Assembly (NCBI RefSeq): GCF_030131845.1
Contig: NZ_JASKYM010000008.1
Coordinates: 1-64,000 of the forward strand
Length of the DNA stretch: 64,000 nt
Direction: 5' to 3'
Source: Romboutsia sedimentorum
Lineage (GTDB): Bacteria; Bacillota; Clostridia; Peptostreptococcales; Peptostreptococcaceae
Part shown: one piece after another, positions 37,424 to 46,647 of the stretch
Layout: each line of letters opens with the position of its first letter
How positions within the stretch are numbered: the stretch's first letter is position 1
Program-made: the position numbers and the translations under genes
Notes under the pieces: generated by a model
The model's database searches: none
Told to the model about the DNA's origin: nothing
Seen by the model: the letters and a program-made list of their open reading frames with translations, nothing else

Positions 37424-37879
37424 CTATTCTCCATAAATATTAAGAGAGAATCCTTTTTCTAAAGCTTCCCTAGCATATTCTTTTGCTCCAAATAAAGATA
37501 AATCTTTATAATTTCCACATTCTATAGCACTAGCAGCTGGCATTTCATTTACTTTTAATACCATATCTAATGCACTCTCTAGTCCTTCTTTTACAGCTTG
37601 TGGTTCTACTTCTCCCCACATTATTAAATAAAATCCTGTTCTACATCCCATTGGAGATAAATCTATTATATTGTCTAATGTTTCTCTTAAATAAGTGGCT
37701 AATAAATGCTCTAATCCATGTATAGCAGCTGTCCCAAAAGTTTCTGCATTTGGTTGTAAGAATCTTAAATCAAACTTAGTCACTTTATCGCCATTTACTC
37801 CATCTAACACACAACATTTTCTTATATACGGTGCTTTTACCTTTGTATGGTCTAATTTAAAACTCTCTACTTTTTGCAT
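37424..37879 (-). CDS. luxS: S-ribosylhomocysteine lyase
   Basis: Cleaves S-ribosylhomocysteine to homocysteine and DPD, the precursor of autoinducer-2. 151 residues. Metal-binding HGLEH near residue 56 and a third ligand cysteine (IECGNYKD near 126); catalytic Cys in MGCRTGFYL near residue 82; N-terminal HTKVKAPYIRKC. As first gene of luxS, activation protein and metH, it hands homocysteine straight to methionine synthesis. No mtnN gene adjacent. No S-box or cobalamin riboswitch found upstream. Confidence 0.97.
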   Translation of the reverse strand: MQKVESFKLDHTKVKAPYIRKCCVLDGVNGDKVTKFDLRFLQPNAETFGTAAIHGLEHLLATYLRETLDNIIDLSPMGCRTGFYLIMWGEVEPQAVKEGLESALDMVLKVNEMPAASAIECGNYKDLSLFGAKEYAREALEKGFSLNIYGE

Positions 37880-38186
37880 TTTTTTATCCTCCCCTATTTT
37901 AAATTATATATATTATACTTCAAAATGTTGGAATAATCTTATATAACATTTTTTATAATAAAAATATCATTTCTAATTTTTCAAATGAATTAAATTTAAC
38001 TATTACAATGCTAAAATTCAACCTGTTAAACACAACTTTTGAATGTTTCACGCTAAACCTTTATATGAAGCCTTATTGTTTAGTATTAGCAAGTTTGTTA
38101 TAATATTTTAGATAATTCTATAAAATTTTAATTAACTAAAATATAAATACTTATTTATATAGTATTTTTCAACGGAGGATATAAAT
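37880..38186. promoter_or_regulatory. divergent luxS / ttcA intergenic region with plus-strand promoter
   Basis: 307 bp. The ttcA promoter is visible: -35 TTGTTT (38076-38081), 17 bp, -10 TATAAT (38099-38104). No riboswitch or ORF is seen. The luxS promoter was not located with confidence. Confidence 0.65.
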
Positions 38187-38912
38187 ATGTCTATGAAAAA
38201 ACTTCTTAGTAAAGCTCGTCAAGCTATACAAGATTTTGATATGATACAAGAAAATGATAAAATAGCAGTTGGACTTTCTGGAGGTAAAGATAGTTTAACT
38301 TTACTTCACATTCTAAAAAATTACCAGAAATTTTCGCCTCAAAAATTCGAACTAATAGCTATTACTCTAAATCCTGGGGGAGTAGATAATTCTCCTTTAT
38401 ACAAATTATGTGAAGATTTAGAAGTCCCTTTTTATGAAATTCAAACAAATATAAAAGAAATTGTATTTGATATAAGAAAAGAAAAAAATCCATGTTCTTT
38501 ATGTGCAAATTTAAGACGTGGTGCTTTAAACAGTAATGCAAAAGAATTAGGATGTAATAAAGTTGCTCTTGGACATCATAAAGATGATGCTATAGAAACT
38601 TTTTTAATGTCTATGTTTTATGAAGGAAGAGTAAATTGTTTTTCTCCAAAGAGCTATATGGATAATCAAGACTTAACAGTGATAAGACCTATGGTATATA
38701 TAGACGAATATATGACTAAAAGAATCACTAAAGATTGCAATTACCCAGTCATAGAAAATCCATGTCCTGCTAATGGACATACTAAAAGACAAGATATAAA
38801 AGAACTTATAATAAAATTAAACGCAGATATGCCTGGAGTTAAAAAACATATATTTGGAGCATTAAATAATTCAGAAAAATTATTTATATGGGATAAAGAT
38901 AAAATAAAATAA
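38187..38912 (+). CDS. ttcA: TtcA-family tRNA thiolation protein
   Basis: TtcA enzymes make 2-thiocytidine at tRNA position 32 using a PP-loop ATPase and an Fe-S cluster. 241 residues. PP-loop VGLSGGKDSLTLLHIL near residue 29; the Fe-S cysteine pair in KNPCSLCANLRRGALN near residue 110; the third Cys in ENPCPANGHTKRQDIKEL near 190. The length is somewhat shorter than E. coli TtcA (about 310). Ribosome site GGAGG is 8 nt before the start. Single-gene unit with a near-consensus promoter. Confidence 0.88.
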   Translation: MSMKKLLSKARQAIQDFDMIQENDKIAVGLSGGKDSLTLLHILKNYQKFSPQKFELIAITLNPGGVDNSPLYKLCEDLEVPFYEIQTNIKEIVFDIRKEKNPCSLCANLRRGALNSNAKELGCNKVALGHHKDDAIETFLMSMFYEGRVNCFSPKSYMDNQDLTVIRPMVYIDEYMTKRITKDCNYPVIENPCPANGHTKRQDIKELIIKLNADMPGVKKHIFGALNNSEKLFIWDKDKIK

Positions 38913-38923
38913 ATTTTTAAATG

Positions 38924-38980
38924 CACTATTTTATTTATGAAAAAATAAGAAATAAAATAGTGTATTTCTTATTTTTTCAT
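38924..38980. terminator. overlapping alternative hairpins between ttcA and CrtI-like gene
   Basis: Hairpin A: 13-bp CACTATTTTATTT / AAATAAAATAGTG (38924-38962). Hairpin B: 18-bp perfect arms (38937-38954 with 38963-38980). The two share bases and exclude each other. Downstream side of ttcA; terminates at least the plus-strand transcript. Confidence 0.6.
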
Positions 38981-39038
38981 AGAATTTTAGGCTTATTTAA
39001 TATATCATCTTGTTTTAATAATTCTAAATATTTATTAG

Positions 39039-40529
39039 CTAAATAGTGCTATTATCGTACTTTTTGCAAATCTCGTCACATACAAGTTTACTTCCATCTA
39101 TTATTACAGATACCCCATTTCCAGGATGAGTTGACGAACCTATAAAATAAAGTCCATTTGTATTTTCATCATTTATATGAGGTCTAAAATAAGTGGTTTG
39201 ATTTAATTTATGACTTATTCCAAATGCTGTTCCATTATAAGAATTAAATCTACGTTTTAGTTGTATTGGCGTTAAATATGATTCATATAATATTTCTTTG
39301 TTTAGATTTTCTAGACCTTTTACATTTTTTAATTGATTTATAATAATGTTTCTAAATTTTCTTATATTTTCTTTGTTCCACTTTATACTTTTATATTCTA
39401 AATTAGGCACTCTCACCATTATATTCAGTATACTTTCAAAAGAACCTGATACAGATTCATCTATTTTACTTGGATAATATAAATATATTGATGGAGATTT
39501 TGGTAATTTACCTTTGAATGAACTTTCAATATTTTCTTTGAAATTGTCTCCTATATACATATTATGTACTTGTAAATCATCGTATTTTTTATTAAGTCCT
39601 AGGTACATAATAAAAATTGAACAAGAATATTCTTCTTTTTTTATTTTCTTTATCTTATTATTTTTTCCTTTATTGATTAAATTAGTTATAGCATAAGGAT
39701 AGTCAGCATTACATACAACTATATCAGATTTATAAATTCCTTTATTCGATTCAACACCTACAATCTTATCCTTATGTATCAATATTTTTTCTACATTATT
39801 TTCAGTTTCTATTACTCCACCTAATTCTAATATTAATTTTTTTAGAGCTTCTATATATTTGTAAAAACCACCTTTTATATACCATAATCCATATGTATGC
39901 GATATAGCTGGTATTAAAGTGTATAGGTTAGAACTTGTGTATGGGTTTATTCCTATATACATAGATTGAAATATTAAGTATTCTTTTAATTGTTTGTTAG
40001 ATATTATATTTTCTACGTATTTATTAACATTAGTAAATGGCTTTATTTGTGATAATACTTTTAGAGATTTACTAATCGATACATCATTTATATCTGTCAT
40101 TGATTTGTCTAAAAAATATTTTTTACTATAGATATATTTTTCCAAAGATTTAGATGTAAAGTTCAAATATTCAATAGATAACCCCTCTTGCATATGTTCC
40201 AATACTCTTACCATTTTGCTTAAATCACTATAAAAATCATATCTATCTCCATTATGATAATTAACTCTATATATAGGATCTATTTTTATTAGCTCAAAAT
40301 AATCTTTATAATCTTTTCCAACTTCATCAAAAATTTCAGTGTATATTTTAGGAGTCATTAATATAGATGCTGTTAAATCAAACGTAGCACCTTCTATATT
40401 TTTTATATTAACTTTTCCACCTATTTCTTTTTCTTTTTCTAATATGGTTACTTTGTATCCCTGTTTCAGTAATCTTATTGCTGTACAAAGTCCTCCTATT
40501 CCAGCCCCCACAGTAATTACACTTTTCAT
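39039..40529 (-). CDS. CrtI-like (phytoene desaturase family) FAD oxidoreductase
   Basis: 496-residue FAD-dependent oxidoreductase. N-terminal dinucleotide-binding VGAGIGGLCTAIRLLKQGYKVTILEKEKEIGGK (Rossmann, key G residues), and the CrtI C-terminal signature FIGSSTHPGNGVSVIIDGSKLVCDEI near residue 470. Length and pattern match phytoene or diapophytoene desaturases and related retinol saturases. No phytoene synthase or other carotenoid gene is present nearby, so pigment formation is doubtful and the substrate may be another polyunsaturated lipid. A single gene with a GGAAG ribosome site. Confidence 0.8.
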   Translation of the reverse strand: MKSVITVGAGIGGLCTAIRLLKQGYKVTILEKEKEIGGKVNIKNIEGATFDLTASILMTPKIYTEIFDEVGKDYKDYFELIKIDPIYRVNYHNGDRYDFYSDLSKMVRVLEHMQEGLSIEYLNFTSKSLEKYIYSKKYFLDKSMTDINDVSISKSLKVLSQIKPFTNVNKYVENIISNKQLKEYLIFQSMYIGINPYTSSNLYTLIPAISHTYGLWYIKGGFYKYIEALKKLILELGGVIETENNVEKILIHKDKIVGVESNKGIYKSDIVVCNADYPYAITNLINKGKNNKIKKIKKEEYSCSIFIMYLGLNKKYDDLQVHNMYIGDNFKENIESSFKGKLPKSPSIYLYYPSKIDESVSGSFESILNIMVRVPNLEYKSIKWNKENIRKFRNIIINQLKNVKGLENLNKEILYESYLTPIQLKRRFNSYNGTAFGISHKLNQTTYFRPHINDENTNGLYFIGSSTHPGNGVSVIIDGSKLVCDEICKKYDNSTI

Positions 40530-40611
40530 AATTTACACTTCCTTAAGTACTAATTTTTTATAATATAATTAGTATTCCTCTTAAGCTTATTATTATTTGT
40601 AATTTTCACAA

Positions 40612-40661
40612 AATAATAGACCTACAAATGCCAAATCCTAAGGTGTTTTGAGGTCTTTATT
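40612..40661 (-). terminator. terminator-like hairpin after the small membrane protein gene
   Basis: AGACCT / AGGTCT stem extended by AT pairs with a long loop, 5 nt after the stop codon at 40667. Imperfect, so tentative. Confidence 0.45.
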
Positions 40662-40666
40662 CTTAA

Positions 40667-41092
40667 CTATATAATTTTTTTATTTAATGGCTTTACTGAG
40701 TTATCTATTTTTACATTAAGCTTGTTTTGAACCATATATAATAATACAGGAATATACATATATGTTAGGTATCCCTTAGTATTAAATACTAAAAGTATTA
40801 ATAAAACAGAAGATATTATTGCCATTATTACAGAAGTTTTATTGCTTTTCTTAAATAGTTTGATGGTAATACCAGACATCAGACCAAACAGTAATATCAT
40901 CAATGAAAATACAATAAAAATTCCTAATTGTTGTAAGTTTGCTGGAACTTTAGGAATAAATGAATATCCTATTACGAAAATATATGTCAATATTCCAAAT
41001 AAAAAATATGTTTTACCCATAGTACTTTTCTTAAATATCAATAAAACTGTAAATACAAAATAAAAAGAACTTAAAACGCTAACAAGACCCAT
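40667..41092 (-). CDS. small integral membrane protein, unknown function
   Basis: 141 residues (start ATG 41092 after AGGTGA; a GTG three codons earlier is possible). Four hydrophobic segments: about 2-20 (GLVSVLSSFYFVFTVLLIF), 28-48, 55-80 and 90-125 (VIMAIISSVLLILLVFNT). No family is recognised. It lies downstream of the crt-like gene's start region and 65 bp from the arginine transporter gene's terminator, so is probably a separate unit. Role unknown. Confidence 0.6.
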   Translation of the reverse strand: MGLVSVLSSFYFVFTVLLIFKKSTMGKTYFLFGILTYIFVIGYSFIPKVPANLQQLGIFIVFSLMILLFGLMSGITIKLFKKSNKTSVIMAIISSVLLILLVFNTKGYLTYMYIPVLLYMVQNKLNVKIDNSVKPLNKKII

Positions 41093-41118
41093 ATCAATCA
41101 CCTATCCTTATTTAAAAA

Positions 41119-41157
41119 TAAAACCATAAAGCTTTTATTAAAAGCCTTATGGTTTTT
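41119..41157 (-). terminator. arc operon terminator
   Basis: Stem AAACCATAA plus GCTTTT / AAAAGC plus TTATGGTTT with one internal mismatch, followed by T-rich sequence on the minus strand; begins 9 nt after the transporter stop. Confidence 0.8.
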
Positions 41158-41165
41158 GAGTAATT

Positions 41166-42704
41166 TTATAAACCTAAAAGCATAGGTCCAACAGCTAATA
41201 TAATTACTGTTGCAATAAATATCATCACTAATAATTTAGTTACAAACTTAATCCATGTACTATATTCTATCTTTGATATTGCAAGACCACCCATAACAAC
41301 TCCTGATGTTGGAGTTACTAAGTTTACTATACCTGAACCAGCAGAGAAAGCTGAAACTATTATCTCTGGTGCAATATTTAACTTTTGTGCTAATGGTGCA
41401 AATATTGGCATAGAAACTGAAGCAAGTCCAGAAGTTGATGGTATTAAGAATGATAATGCTATGTATATTAAGTATGCCATGTTAGCAAATAACATACCTG
41501 ATACTCCGCTTAATACTCCTGATGCTTTATCTAATATGTATAAATCTAATCCTGAGTTTGCCATCATGAAAGATACTCCTCTTGATATACCTACAACAAG
41601 GGCAACCCCGACCATATCAGCACATCCATTTATAAATGAACCAACTATGTCTTCTTCAGACATTCTGTAAACTAAACCTATTACAACAGACATTAAGAAG
41701 AACCATACTGTTAACTCTGGGAACCACCATTTTCCTAATGGAGATCCATTAAACCATGCAGTATTATCAAATATTGTTACACCAAAATCATTCCATGGTA
41801 TAACACTTGCTATCATTACTGCAAAAGATAATCCAAATAATACTAATACTATTTTTCTTTTTCCGTTTAATTCTAAAATTTCCTCAGAGTTTTGACTAAA
41901 AGCTTCATTAGCTGTCTCTAATTCATGTTTAGATAATAAAGTAGCATTTTTATCAGCATATACTTTTTTAGCATATCTCATAACGTAAGCTATTGCTATT
42001 AGTAAAGTTACAATCCATAATACAGCACCTAATGCTATTGTACTACCTTGATTTATCGTAACTCCTGCTGCTCCAGCTGCTGAAACAGCCGCTCCTATAG
42101 CAAATGGATTTACTGTTGATCCTAAAACCCCTACTCCACAACCAAGTAATAATGTAGCCGCTCCTACTAATGGATCAAAACCTGCTGCCATCATAGTTGC
42201 AGTTATTAGTGCATAAAATGCTAATGATTCTTCTGCCATTCCGTAAGAAGTACCACCTAATGAGAATAATAACATTAAAACTGGTATTAGCATTAATTCT
42301 TTACCTTTTAATTTTTTAACAAGTCCTCCAACTCCAGCATCTAAAGCACCTGTTTTTGTTACAACCCCTAAGAATCCACCTATTATAAGTACGAATAGTG
42401 CAACATCTATTGCACCTTTAAGTTGTCCTTCATTCCATACACTCATATAGTTAGTTTCTGAGTCATTTATAGTTTTTAAAGCAGCTTCTACTCCGCCTTT
42501 GTCCATAGATGTACTTATTTGTTCGTCTAAAGCTAAATCTTTTATCCCAACCATACCTGTTACTGGTGCCATAACTAAGTCAGATAATTGAGCTTTTTTA
42601 ACTCCTGGCACAAATTGAGTTATTAGTGCGATTGATATCATTATTGCTAATAATACCGTATAAGCAGATGGGAACTTAAATTTCTTTTTCTTGTCTTTTG
42701 ACAT
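41166..42704 (-). CDS. YfcC-family amino acid antiporter, probably arginine/ornithine exchange
   Basis: 512-residue membrane protein of the YfcC/C4-dicarboxylate anaerobic carrier superfamily with about 12 to 13 membrane segments, including ALFVLIIGGFLGVVTKTGALDAG, LLFSLGGTSYGMAEESLAFY and the C-terminal TPTSGVVMGGLAISKIEYSTW. It ends the arcA-arcB-arcC operon, where an arginine/ornithine antiporter (ArcD) normally sits. Arginine/ornithine exchange is inferred from position; the protein is not the classic APC-type ArcD. Confidence 0.8.
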   Translation of the reverse strand: MSKDKKKKFKFPSAYTVLLAIMISIALITQFVPGVKKAQLSDLVMAPVTGMVGIKDLALDEQISTSMDKGGVEAALKTINDSETNYMSVWNEGQLKGAIDVALFVLIIGGFLGVVTKTGALDAGVGGLVKKLKGKELMLIPVLMLLFSLGGTSYGMAEESLAFYALITATMMAAGFDPLVGAATLLLGCGVGVLGSTVNPFAIGAAVSAAGAAGVTINQGSTIALGAVLWIVTLLIAIAYVMRYAKKVYADKNATLLSKHELETANEAFSQNSEEILELNGKRKIVLVLFGLSFAVMIASVIPWNDFGVTIFDNTAWFNGSPLGKWWFPELTVWFFLMSVVIGLVYRMSEEDIVGSFINGCADMVGVALVVGISRGVSFMMANSGLDLYILDKASGVLSGVSGMLFANMAYLIYIALSFLIPSTSGLASVSMPIFAPLAQKLNIAPEIIVSAFSAGSGIVNLVTPTSGVVMGGLAISKIEYSTWIKFVTKLLVMIFIATVIILAVGPMLLGL

Positions 42705-42890
42705 CTTACATTTCCCCTTTATTTTTTAATTTTCACATTATTTTTAAGAGTTAATCTCTATAAAAATCGTTTAAAATATAACATTCAATTCAATTATATA
42801 ATAACATTTTCTGTAAATAAAGAAAATACTATTCTATCTAAGAATAATATTTCCTTTTTGTAAACGTGCTTATTATTATGCATTAAAGAT

Positions 42891-43832
42891 CTATCTATCT
42901 TTACATATTATAGTTCCTGTTTTTCCATGTAAAGCTTCTTTAGCTTTTTCTAGAGAAGTTATTAATGCTTTTCCGTTAGTAGATGATGCTACAAAATCTA
43001 CACATGCTTCTACTTTAGGTAACATAGATCCTTTTGCAAAATGCTCTTCAGCTATATATTTAGCAGCTTCTTCTAAGTTTATAGAAGCTAATTCTTCTTG
43101 ATTTGGTTTGTTGAAGTTTATGCAAACTCTATCAACAGCTGTTAATATTACTAACATTTCTGCATCAAGGTCTTTTGCTAACTTAGCACTTGATTTGTCT
43201 TTGTCTATAACTGCTGCTACACCTTCTAAAGACCCATCTTGTTTTTCTATTACTGGTATACCACCACCACCAATAGTTATTACTATACTTCCGTTATCAA
43301 CTAATTGCTTAACAGTTTCTAACTCAACTATTTTTTGTGGTTGTGGAGAAGCAACAACTCTTCTATATCCTCTTCCTGAGTCCTCTACAAAAGTAAAAGC
43401 TTTTTCAGCAGCTATTTTATCTGCTTCGTCTTTAGTATAGAACATACCAACTGGTTTAGTTAAGTTTTTAAATGCTTCATCTTTTTCATCAACTACAACT
43501 TGAGTTACTATTGTTGCAACGTTTTTATTAAGTTTTCTAGCATTTAATTCATTTTTTATTGATTGTTGTAAATGATAACCTATATAACCTTGACTCATTG
43601 ATCCACATTCTGCAAATGGCATACTTGGAGTATTAGCACCATTGTTAGCTGCAAAATCCATAGCTAAATTTATCATACCTACTTGTGGTCCATTACCATG
43701 TCCAACTATTACGTTATATCCTTCTTCTGAAAGATCTACTATTGTCTTTGCTGTTTGTTTAACTAATTTTAATTGTTCTTCTGGATTGTTTCCTAATGCA
43801 TTTCCACCTAAAGCTATAACTAATCTCTTCAT
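42891..43832 (-). CDS. arcC: carbamate kinase
   Basis: Converts carbamoyl phosphate and ADP to ATP, CO2 and ammonia, the energy-yielding step of the arginine deiminase pathway. 313 residues. N-terminal VIALGGNALGNNPEEQ (phosphate loop), GHGNGPQVGMINLA near residue 45, VITIGGGGIPV near 208, and LAKDLDAEMLVILTAVDRVCINF. Located between arcB (112 bp gap with a hairpin) and the transporter gene. Confidence 0.96.
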   Translation of the reverse strand: MKRLVIALGGNALGNNPEEQLKLVKQTAKTIVDLSEEGYNVIVGHGNGPQVGMINLAMDFAANNGANTPSMPFAECGSMSQGYIGYHLQQSIKNELNARKLNKNVATIVTQVVVDEKDEAFKNLTKPVGMFYTKDEADKIAAEKAFTFVEDSGRGYRRVVASPQPQKIVELETVKQLVDNGSIVITIGGGGIPVIEKQDGSLEGVAAVIDKDKSSAKLAKDLDAEMLVILTAVDRVCINFNKPNQEELASINLEEAAKYIAEEHFAKGSMLPKVEACVDFVASSTNGKALITSLEKAKEALHGKTGTIICKDR

Positions 43833-43870
43833 AGTTTGACACCTCTATCTAAATATATTTTATACAACTA

Positions 43871-43910
43871 TAACCCCCATCTAAATTCTCCGATAACAAA
43901 ATGGGGGTTA
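43871..43910 (-). repeat. intercistronic hairpin, arcB-arcC
   Basis: 10-bp perfect GC-containing stem TAACCCCCAT / ATGGGGGTTA, 20-nt loop, no T run on the minus strand. Likely an mRNA processing or stability element within the operon. Confidence 0.55.
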
Positions 43911-43944
43911 CATGTTTTGCTTAATTTAACTTTATTTCTATAAT

Positions 43945-44940
43945 TTATTGTCCTATAGTAGCAGCCATTATAGCTTTTATAGTATGCATTCTGTTTTCTG
44001 CTTCATCAAATACAACTGATTGCTTAGATTCAAATACTTCATCAGTAACTTCCATTTCAGTTATACCGAATTTTTCAGCCATTTCTTTTCCTGTAGTAGT
44101 TTTTGTATCATGGAATGCTGGTAAACAGTGCATGAATATTGCTTCTGGGTTAGCATTGTCCATAACAGATTTATTAACTTGGAATGGTTTTAATTGAGCT
44201 ATTCTAGCTTCCCAAACTTCAACAGGTTCTCCCATAGATACCCAAACGTCAGTGTATATAACGTCAGCGTTCTTAGTTCCAGCCATAACATCTTCAGTTA
44301 ATGTTATTGTACAACCATTATCTTTAGCTATTGCTTCACAAGTAGCTACTAATTCTTCAGCTGGGAATAATTCTTTTGGAGCACAAGCTGTGAAATTTAA
44401 TCCCATTTTAGCACAAGCAACCATTAAAGAGTTACCCATGTTGTTTCTAGCATCTCCCATGTAAACAAAGTTTACACCTTTTAATCTTCCTAATTTTTCT
44501 TCTATAGTTAATAAGTCAGCTATCATTTGAGTTGGATGGAACTCATTTGTTAATCCATTCCAAACTGGTACTCCAGCATGAGCAGCTAATTCTTCTACTA
44601 TTTCTTGCTCGAATCCTCTATATTCTATACCATCATACATTCTTCCTAAAACTCTAGCAGTATCTGCTATAGATTCTTTTTTACCCATTTGAGAACCAGT
44701 TGGTCCTAGGTAAGTAACACCCATACCTAAATCCATTGCCCCAACTTCAAATGAACATCTAGTTCTAGTTGAGTCTTTTGCGAATAATATAACAGCGTTT
44801 TTTCCTTCTAAAGTTTTATTTACTACTCCAGCTCTTTTTAAATCCTTTAAGTTTTTAGATAAATCTAATAAGTATCTTATTTCTGCACTCGAAAAATCTA
44901 ATAATTTTAAAAATGAACGTCCTCTTAAATTAACTGCCAT
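43945..44940 (-). CDS. arcB: ornithine carbamoyltransferase, catabolic
   Basis: In this operon it phosphorolyses citrulline to ornithine and carbamoyl phosphate. 331 residues. Carbamoyl-phosphate loop in [19 protein letters not shown] near residue 55; [14 protein letters not shown] near 135; ornithine loop MHCLPAFHD near 270 with the catalytic Cys. Sequence alone does not separate the catabolic from the biosynthetic form; the neighbours arcA and arcC make it catabolic. Good AGGAGG ribosome site. Confidence 0.95.
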   Translation of the reverse strand: MAVNLRGRSFLKLLDFSSAEIRYLLDLSKNLKDLKRAGVVNKTLEGKNAVILFAKDSTRTRCSFEVGAMDLGMGVTYLGPTGSQMGKKESIADTARVLGRMYDGIEYRGFEQEIVEELAAHAGVPVWNGLTNEFHPTQMIADLLTIEEKLGRLKGVNFVYMGDARNNMGNSLMVACAKMGLNFTACAPKELFPAEELVATCEAIAKDNGCTITLTEDVMAGTKNADVIYTDVWVSMGEPVEVWEARIAQLKPFQVNKSVMDNANPEAIFMHCLPAFHDTKTTTGKEMAEKFGITEMEVTDEVFESKQSVVFDEAENRMHTIKAIMAATIGQ

Positions 44941-44994
44941 GGTAAAATCCTCCTAATAAGTTATATTATATTTTTAAAAAATTTAATTTAATTT

Positions 44995-45030
44995 ATTGTC
45001 TAAAGGCTTAGTATTAAACCTTTAGACAAT
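44995..45030 (-). repeat. intercistronic hairpin, arcA-arcB
   Basis: 12-bp perfect stem ATTGTCTAAAGG / CCTTTAGACAAT with a 12-nt loop; AT-rich after it but no T run on the minus strand, so probably a processing site or weak attenuator. Confidence 0.55.
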
Positions 45031-45088
45031 TTTTAGTATGTGTATATTCTTAAGCTATTTTTTAATATTATTACTTAAATATTAATTG

Positions 45089-46312
45089 TTATACTTCTCT
45101 AACTAGAGGCATTGACATACATCTTGGGCCCCCACGTCCTCTTGATAATTCACTTGATGGTATTACGTGTATTTTAATACCATTATCTACTAATAACTTA
45201 TTAGTTATGTAGTTTCTAGAGTAAACAACAACTTCACCTGGTTTTATACATAATGTATTTGAACCATCATTCCATTGTTCTCTATCTGCTATAACTTTAT
45301 CTCCGCCACCACATTGGATTAATGTAACTTTTTCTACTCCAAGGTATTTAGCTAATACATCTTCTAATTTCGCATTAAGTTCTTCTATTTTTAATTCGCC
45401 TTCTACATTACCTTTAGTTATTTCAAATACTTGCAATGGTCCTTGTATTCCTGGATGAATAGTAAACTTATCAACATCGATTTGAGTAAATACTGTATCT
45501 AAATGCATCATAGCTCTATTATTTGGAATATTGAAAGCTAATATTGTTTCTATATCTTTATTTTGACTTTTAAAGAATATTTGCTTAGCTATATGCTCTA
45601 TTGCATCAGCTTGAGTTCTTTGAGATATACCTATAGCTAAAGTTTTTTCAGTTAAGTTTAATATATCTCCACCTTCTATGTGATATTCAAAATCTCTATC
45701 GTAGAATCTTTCTACTTGACCTTTAAAGTCCTTATGATATTTGAATATATAATCAGCATATAAAGTTTCTCTATTTCTAGTTACTGAGTACATTTTATTT
45801 AAACTTACACCTTCTCCTATTGTTGCAAATGGATCTCTTGTGAAGTATAAATTTGGCATTGGATCAGCTACAAATGGATAATCATCTTCTGCTAAATCAG
45901 ATAAACTTTTCTTACCTAATTGTGGTAATTCATTTTTATTTATTCCTGCCATTGTTTTTCTTATTAGATCTTCATTATTTTTAAATCTTTTTAAGAATTC
46001 ATAAACATTTTTATGTAATTCTGGACTTGTTATTCCAGCTTCTTTTATAAATTGTTGTATAAATTGTTCTTTTATTTCCTCATCAGCTATAACTTCAGCT
46101 GCTAATTCATGTAAATAAACAACTTCTACTCCATTTTGTCTTAATATTTCTGCAAATGCATCATGCTCTTGCTGAGCCACCTCTAAAAATGGAATATCAT
46201 CAAATAATAATCTTTCTAGATAATCAGGTGTTAAGTTTTCTATTTCTGAACCTGGTTTGTGAAGTAGAACTTTTTTCAACGTTTTGATTTCACTTGTTAC
46301 TTTAATTCCCAT
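45089..46312 (-). CDS. arcA: arginine deiminase
   Basis: Hydrolyses arginine to citrulline and ammonia. 407 residues. Motifs of the guanidino-modifying fold: [12 protein letters not shown] near residue 157, EGGDILNL near 213 (catalytic Asp/Glu), HLDTVF near 267 (catalytic His) and the catalytic Cys in [17 protein letters not shown] at the C terminus. First gene of the operon, giving ATP from arginine under anaerobic growth. The upstream region carries cre-like sites. Confidence 0.97.
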   Translation of the reverse strand: MGIKVTSEIKTLKKVLLHKPGSEIENLTPDYLERLLFDDIPFLEVAQQEHDAFAEILRQNGVEVVYLHELAAEVIADEEIKEQFIQQFIKEAGITSPELHKNVYEFLKRFKNNEDLIRKTMAGINKNELPQLGKKSLSDLAEDDYPFVADPMPNLYFTRDPFATIGEGVSLNKMYSVTRNRETLYADYIFKYHKDFKGQVERFYDRDFEYHIEGGDILNLTEKTLAIGISQRTQADAIEHIAKQIFFKSQNKDIETILAFNIPNNRAMMHLDTVFTQIDVDKFTIHPGIQGPLQVFEITKGNVEGELKIEELNAKLEDVLAKYLGVEKVTLIQCGGGDKVIADREQWNDGSNTLCIKPGEVVVYSRNYITNKLLVDNGIKIHVIPSSELSRGRGGPRCMSMPLVREV

Positions 46313-46647
46313 AACTTTTTCCTCTCAATCTGTTGTCAAATTTTGTCTAATAAACTCGCTAACTATATATTACTTATTGTTAACTTATCGACAATTTTAT
46401 TTTTAATTCCTTAATTACCAAAAATCTATATTTTTAAAAAATTCATATTAAATAATTAAGAAAAACGTTTTTCATAGACTTAAATATTTTTCCCAATATT
46501 TCTTATATTAATCAATATATATTTATTTAAGTATTAAATATATTTTTTGATTATATTTTAACATTGAAAACGTTTTTTTAAATCTACGCTTTAACTTCTA
46601 TTCTACAAAATATAAAATATAAATTTCATTAAAAACCAACTAAAGTC
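46313..46647 (-). promoter_or_regulatory. arcA upstream region with cre-like sites
   Basis: 335 bp, AT-rich, holding two CcpA-type sites: GAAAAACGTTTTTC (46460-46473, palindromic) and TGAAAACGTTTTTT (46565-46578). A possible promoter lies nearer arcA (TTGTCG, 16 bp, TAATAT). Control of arginine deiminase by CcpA is known in other Firmicutes. No ArgR box was clearly identified. Confidence 0.6.

Noticed and set aside
37880-38186. SAM (S-box) or cobalamin riboswitch expected before luxS-metH
   Set aside because: None of the conserved blocks of either element is present.
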